Below are positions 6,328-7,985 of a DNA stretch of 7,985 bases, one piece after another. The stretch's first letter is position 1; each line of letters starts with the position of its first letter. The translations under genes were made by a program, and so were the position numbers. The DNA comes from Pyrobaculum sp. (lineage in GTDB: Archaea; Thermoproteota; Thermoprotei; Thermoproteales; Thermoproteaceae), in contig WYEI01000279.1 of assembly GCA_009903905.1 (NCBI GenBank), positions 1-7,985 on the forward strand, given 5' to 3'. The notes under the pieces are model-generated. The model ran no database searches. It saw only the letters and a list, made by a program, of their open reading frames with translations, and was not told where the DNA came from.

Positions 6328-6753
6328 TCAACGCGTCGGGGGGCGGATAAACCCTACCCTCCTCTCAATACGCCTGAGATCCCTCTCTGCCAAGACAGCA
6401 TCGTAGAGGCGGCGCACGACGCCGGCTTCCCCCTCCATCTCTGCATATATCTTCATGGCGGCGCCCCAAGGCCCCCTGCGTATATCTACAAAGTCAGCGC
6501 GGCACAGCGGCGTGCACCAGATCCACTCCCCCACCCTCCCCAGCGCCTCCAGAGGCCTCCTCCCGGCGAGGACGTCGAGGAAGGTGGGGAAGGCGCCTCT
6601 GGCGATTGTGACGAGCGGGCCGCCGTAGACGTTGACGCGGGCCCAGAACTCCACACCCCGCTCCGAAACCCTTCTATACAGCCGGAACTCGCCCAGCAAC
6701 ACGCCCACCGGCGTAAACAGATCGAAGCGTTCAGAGGTTGTATACTCCCGCAT
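6328..6753 (-). CDS. 141-residue orphan protein
   Basis: This protein is not recognised. The soluble-looking product begins MREYTTSERF, has a probable beta-rich first half (residues 12-52), a C-x3-C pair at C80 and C84, and a basic helical C-terminus (about 108-132) ending in RPPTR. There is no membrane span. An ATG at 6816 in the same frame would add 21 residues, but it would double the overlap with the preceding gene and produce an arginine-rich leader; the ATG at 6753 has GGTGGT directly upstream and is preferred, although the spacing is tight. No TATA-like element sits at the usual distance, so the gene is probably read from an upstream promoter. It ends in TGA three bases before the ATG of the RadA paralogue. 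Tight coupling suggests it acts with that ATPase, but nothing in its sequence shows how. Confidence 0.72.
   Translation of the reverse strand: MREYTTSERFDLFTPVGVLLGEFRLYRRVSERGVEFWARVNVYGGPLVTIARGAFPTFLDVLAGRRPLEALGRVGEWIWCTPLCRADFVDIRRGPWGAAMKIYAEMEGEAGVVRRLYDAVLAERDLRRIERRVGFIRPPTR
6344..6353 (-). promoter_or_regulatory. TATA-like promoter element of the RadA paralogue
   Basis: On the minus strand the sequence reads GGTTTATCCG and is centred about 25 bp before the ATG at 6324, the spacing expected for a leaderless archaeal transcript. It lies within the last codons of the preceding 141-residue gene. The same TTTATCCG core occurs at the same distance before the pilin-like gene and the 68-residue gene. 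Confidence 0.6.
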
Positions 6754-6937
6754 ACCACCGCAAGAAATCCCCCCACTCCTCCTCCGAAAAATAAGCAACC
6801 TCCAGCTCCTCTGCAAGTCTCTTGTCGCCTACCACAACGAGGAAGGCCTTTCCCACATGCCGCCTCAGCTCCTCCGTGGTCTTCACCACGCGGAAGCCGG
6901 GAGGGGCCTTTTCCGCGCCGTAAACCACCACGTCCAT
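6731..6937 (-). CDS. 68-residue orphan protein
   Basis: I do not recognise this small acidic protein (begins MDVVVYGAEK, ends WYAGVYNL). It looks alpha/beta, with strands at residues 2-6 and 32-36 and a helix at 21-28; there is no membrane span, signal peptide or cysteine. A longer reading from an ATG at 7072 is open, but its extra 45 residues are arginine-rich and lie mostly opposite the preceding gene. The shorter start at 6937 is better for two reasons. A GGTGGA ribosome site lies just before it, 8 nt after the stop of the preceding gene. A TATA-like GATTTATCCG begins 20 nt upstream, exactly as at two other genes here. Its end overlaps the next gene by 23 nt. Confidence 0.68.
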   Translation of the reverse strand: MDVVVYGAEKAPPGFRVVKTTEELRRHVGKAFLVVVGDKRLAEELEVAYFSEEEWGDFLRWYAGVYNL

Positions 6938-6945
6938 ATGTCCAC

Positions 6946-7368
6946 CTAGCCGGGTTCGGATAAATCTTCCGCCCGCCAGAACCGCCCACGCTGAAATATC
7001 AACACTGTGCACCGCTCGGCGGCCTTTACGGCGTCGTAATCCCGCGTCACCACGGCGCATCCAGCGCCGCATTCAGCCTCGCAGAGCTCTACTGCGTACA
7101 CCTCGGCGGGCTTCTGCTCAGAGAGTCGGCAGTCTAAGCCGTAGCGCCGGCAGAGGTCGAGGTAACGCCGGGCGAGAGACATATGCGACTCATGCCAGGC
7201 ATCTACCACAAACACCGCGTTGACGCCGGCCTCGGCGGCTGAGGCGAAGAGCTCCTCTGGCACAGCGAGAGAAGCCGCCACCGAAAACACATCTACGTAA
7301 AGTCTGCGGTAGTTTACAATAGAGTCGGGCCGTAGGTCGAAGCGCCCCTTTCTATTCTTCACCTTCAT
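6946..7368 (-). CDS. Small PIN/NYN-like protein (putative metal-dependent nuclease)
   Basis: The 140-residue product has the rhythm of the PIN/NYN nuclease fold: a first beta strand ending in acid (YVD, D26), a second strand with an acid (VFVVDAWHES, D56), an acidic helix around E89-E94, and a late VVTRDYD motif (D110, D112) before a final strand (VLIF). PIN and NYN domains use such clustered acids to bind metal and cut RNA or structured DNA. The acids are visible; the fold assignment is by eye only and no ligand set is proven. Cysteines at 80, 96, 100, 104 and 120 could form disulfides or a metal site. The ATG overlaps the end of the SWIM gene by 17 nt and is preceded by a GGAGAGG ribosome site, so the two are probably translated together. 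The position between a SWIM protein and a RadA paralogue suggests nucleic-acid work, but a toxin-like VapC role is not excluded. Confidence 0.6.
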   Translation of the reverse strand: MKVKNRKGRFDLRPDSIVNYRRLYVDVFSVAASLAVPEELFASAAEAGVNAVFVVDAWHESHMSLARRYLDLCRRYGLDCRLSEQKPAEVYAVELCEAECGAGCAVVTRDYDAVKAAERCTVLIFQRGRFWRAEDLSEPG

Positions 7369-7948
7369 GCAGCCTCTCCACGAGGAATTTGGCCACGGCC
7401 AGCGGCACCTCTTCTCCCTCCGCCTCGTAGATGACGTGGCCTGAGCACTTCACGGCGATGCGTCTGTGGGTTGAGATGACGACTATGCGGTATTTCGGGT
7501 TGGCGAAAGATGTCAGCTTAGCCACCCCGCCGCTCCTCTCGACTAGCGGTTTTGCGTAAAGCTCGCCGTCGGCCTCAAGCCTCCCCCGGCACTCCACCTC
7601 AGCCTCCACGACGTATACCCGCCTGTTCTCCAGCCGCTGAAGCGCCTTCCTGTATCGCCGATACAGCATTACGGCGGCTATGTGAGTACAGATTTCTTTA
7701 CGGCGCCTAAAGCCGAAAGCCGAGGCGTAGCATGTGCAATACCAACGGCCCTCACTCTCCGAAAACCAGACTTGATACAGCGGCTTCCAATCCCCCAGCT
7801 CCCGGCGGCCTTGCACAAGGTACAGGTTCTCCCTCACCTCCCTCACGTCCCCCAGCCTCAGAAGGGCCCTCCTTATCCAGCTTCGCGATTTGCCGGGGAA
7901 GGTACTCGATAGAGACTCCACCGCCCTCCTAAGAGGGTCTTGCCGCAT
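7352..7948 (-). CDS. SWIM zinc-finger protein, Sws1/Shu2-like motif
   Basis: This 198-residue protein has a SWIM zinc finger at about residues 68-92. The ligands are C71-x-C73 and, 13 residues on, C87-x-H89, followed by A92, giving the extended form CxC...CxHxxA. SWIM domains bind zinc and mediate DNA or protein contacts. The extended form is characteristic of Sws1/Shu2, which works with Rad51 paralogues to promote Rad51 filaments. The basic N-terminal part (residues 5-32) may form a DNA-binding helical segment; residues 110-175 look beta-rich and contain no recognised domain. The ATG start has an in-frame TGA 15 nt upstream, and a GGTG ribosome site 7 nt before it. The stop overlaps the next gene by 17 nt. 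A RadA paralogue lies four genes downstream. The SWIM call is firm; a role in recombination is inference from motif and context. Confidence 0.88.
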   Translation of the reverse strand: MRQDPLRRAVESLSSTFPGKSRSWIRRALLRLGDVREVRENLYLVQGRRELGDWKPLYQVWFSESEGRWYCTCYASAFGFRRRKEICTHIAAVMLYRRYRKALQRLENRRVYVVEAEVECRGRLEADGELYAKPLVERSGGVAKLTSFANPKYRIVVISTHRRIAVKCSGHVIYEAEGEEVPLAVAKFLVERLHEGEE

Positions 7949-7985
7949 ACGGCGGCACCGTCATCCTCAGCTGGCCCCAGGTGCC
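7929..7985 (-). CDS. C-terminal end of an unidentified upstream gene (partial)
   Basis: One minus-strand frame is open from the right edge to a TAG at 7931-7929 and would encode the last 18 residues of a protein, ending TVPPYAARPS. It overlaps the start of the SWIM gene by 20 nt in another frame. Short overlaps of this kind are the rule in the downstream genes, so an operon-mate ending here is plausible. The fragment is too short for a family assignment, and an open frame of 19 codons in GC-rich DNA can arise by chance. Confidence 0.4.
   Translation of the reverse strand, partial: GTWGQLRMTVPPYAARPS

Noticed and set aside
6754..6816. Extended N-terminus for the 141-residue protein from an ATG at 6816
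   Set aside because: It would overlap nearly all of the preceding gene's C-terminal half in another frame with an Arg-rich leader; the ATG at 6753 follows GGTGGT.
6067..6963. Plus-strand reading frame of 298 codons, proline- and arginine-rich
   Set aside because: It is antisense to four minus-strand genes, including the first part of the RadA paralogue, and its composition (Pro/Arg/His runs) is typical of a shadow frame.
6486..6989. Minus-strand frame of 167 codons overlapping three genes
   Set aside because: Gly/Arg/Ser-rich composition with no fold-like pattern; the competing frames overlap as in an operon and carry promoter and ribosome signals.
1..7985. Insertion sequence, integrase, attachment site or rRNA/tRNA gene
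   Set aside because: No transposase or integrase motifs, no paired terminal repeats and no tRNA cloverleaf were seen. The locus looks chromosomal rather than a recent mobile element, though the edges are not visible.

Overview
The window looks like chromosome of a hyperthermophilic crenarchaeon of the Thermoproteales (Pyrobaculum or a close relative). The signs are high GC, dense and almost entirely one-strand coding, frequent AGG and ATA codons, TATA boxes centred about 25 bp before the start codon (leaderless genes), GGTG/GAGG ribosome sites only inside operons, and a crenarchaeal RadA-type ATPase. This is inferred from style and protein character; no search could be run. All supported genes are on the minus strand and are transcribed from right to left.

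Right part (7985 to 5371): the last 18 codons of an unidentified gene, then a SWIM zinc-finger protein, a probable PIN/NYN-like protein, a 68-residue orphan, a 141-residue orphan, and a RadA/Rad51-family paralogue with intact Walker motifs. The genes overlap or nearly touch. The SWIM motif (CxC...CxHxxA) is the form known from Sws1/Shu2, the eukaryotic partner of Rad51 paralogues, so this stretch may be an archaeal Sws1 plus Rad51-paralogue module.

Middle part (5370 to 3398): a new promoter drives two small single-span membrane proteins with cytoplasmic tails, joined as TGAGATG. A 244-bp non-coding gap follows, with six copies of a GTT(T)AA(A/G) element and a short hairpin. Next is a GTG-started 259-residue protein with an internal duplication and a coiled coil.

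Left part (3271 to 1): a compact membrane operon. It has a pilin-like protein with a long leader, a V-H-A/Q cleavage site and two hydrophobic helices (VirB2/CedA1/TedC style); a polytopic membrane protein (VirB6/CedA/TedA-like candidate); and the first 615 residues of a large membrane-anchored protein whose outer domain has 17 N-glycosylation sequons and nine cysteines. The gene runs off the left edge.

Taken together, the window looks like a chromosomal DNA-exchange locus of the archaeal Ced/Ted type lying beside a recombination-mediator cassette. Genes at both ends of the window (68-residue orphan, RadA paralogue, pilin) carry the same TTTATCCG promoter element at exactly the same distance from the start codon, which suggests shared control. 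The VirB4/HerA-like ATPase expected of such a system is not in the window and may lie beyond the left edge.
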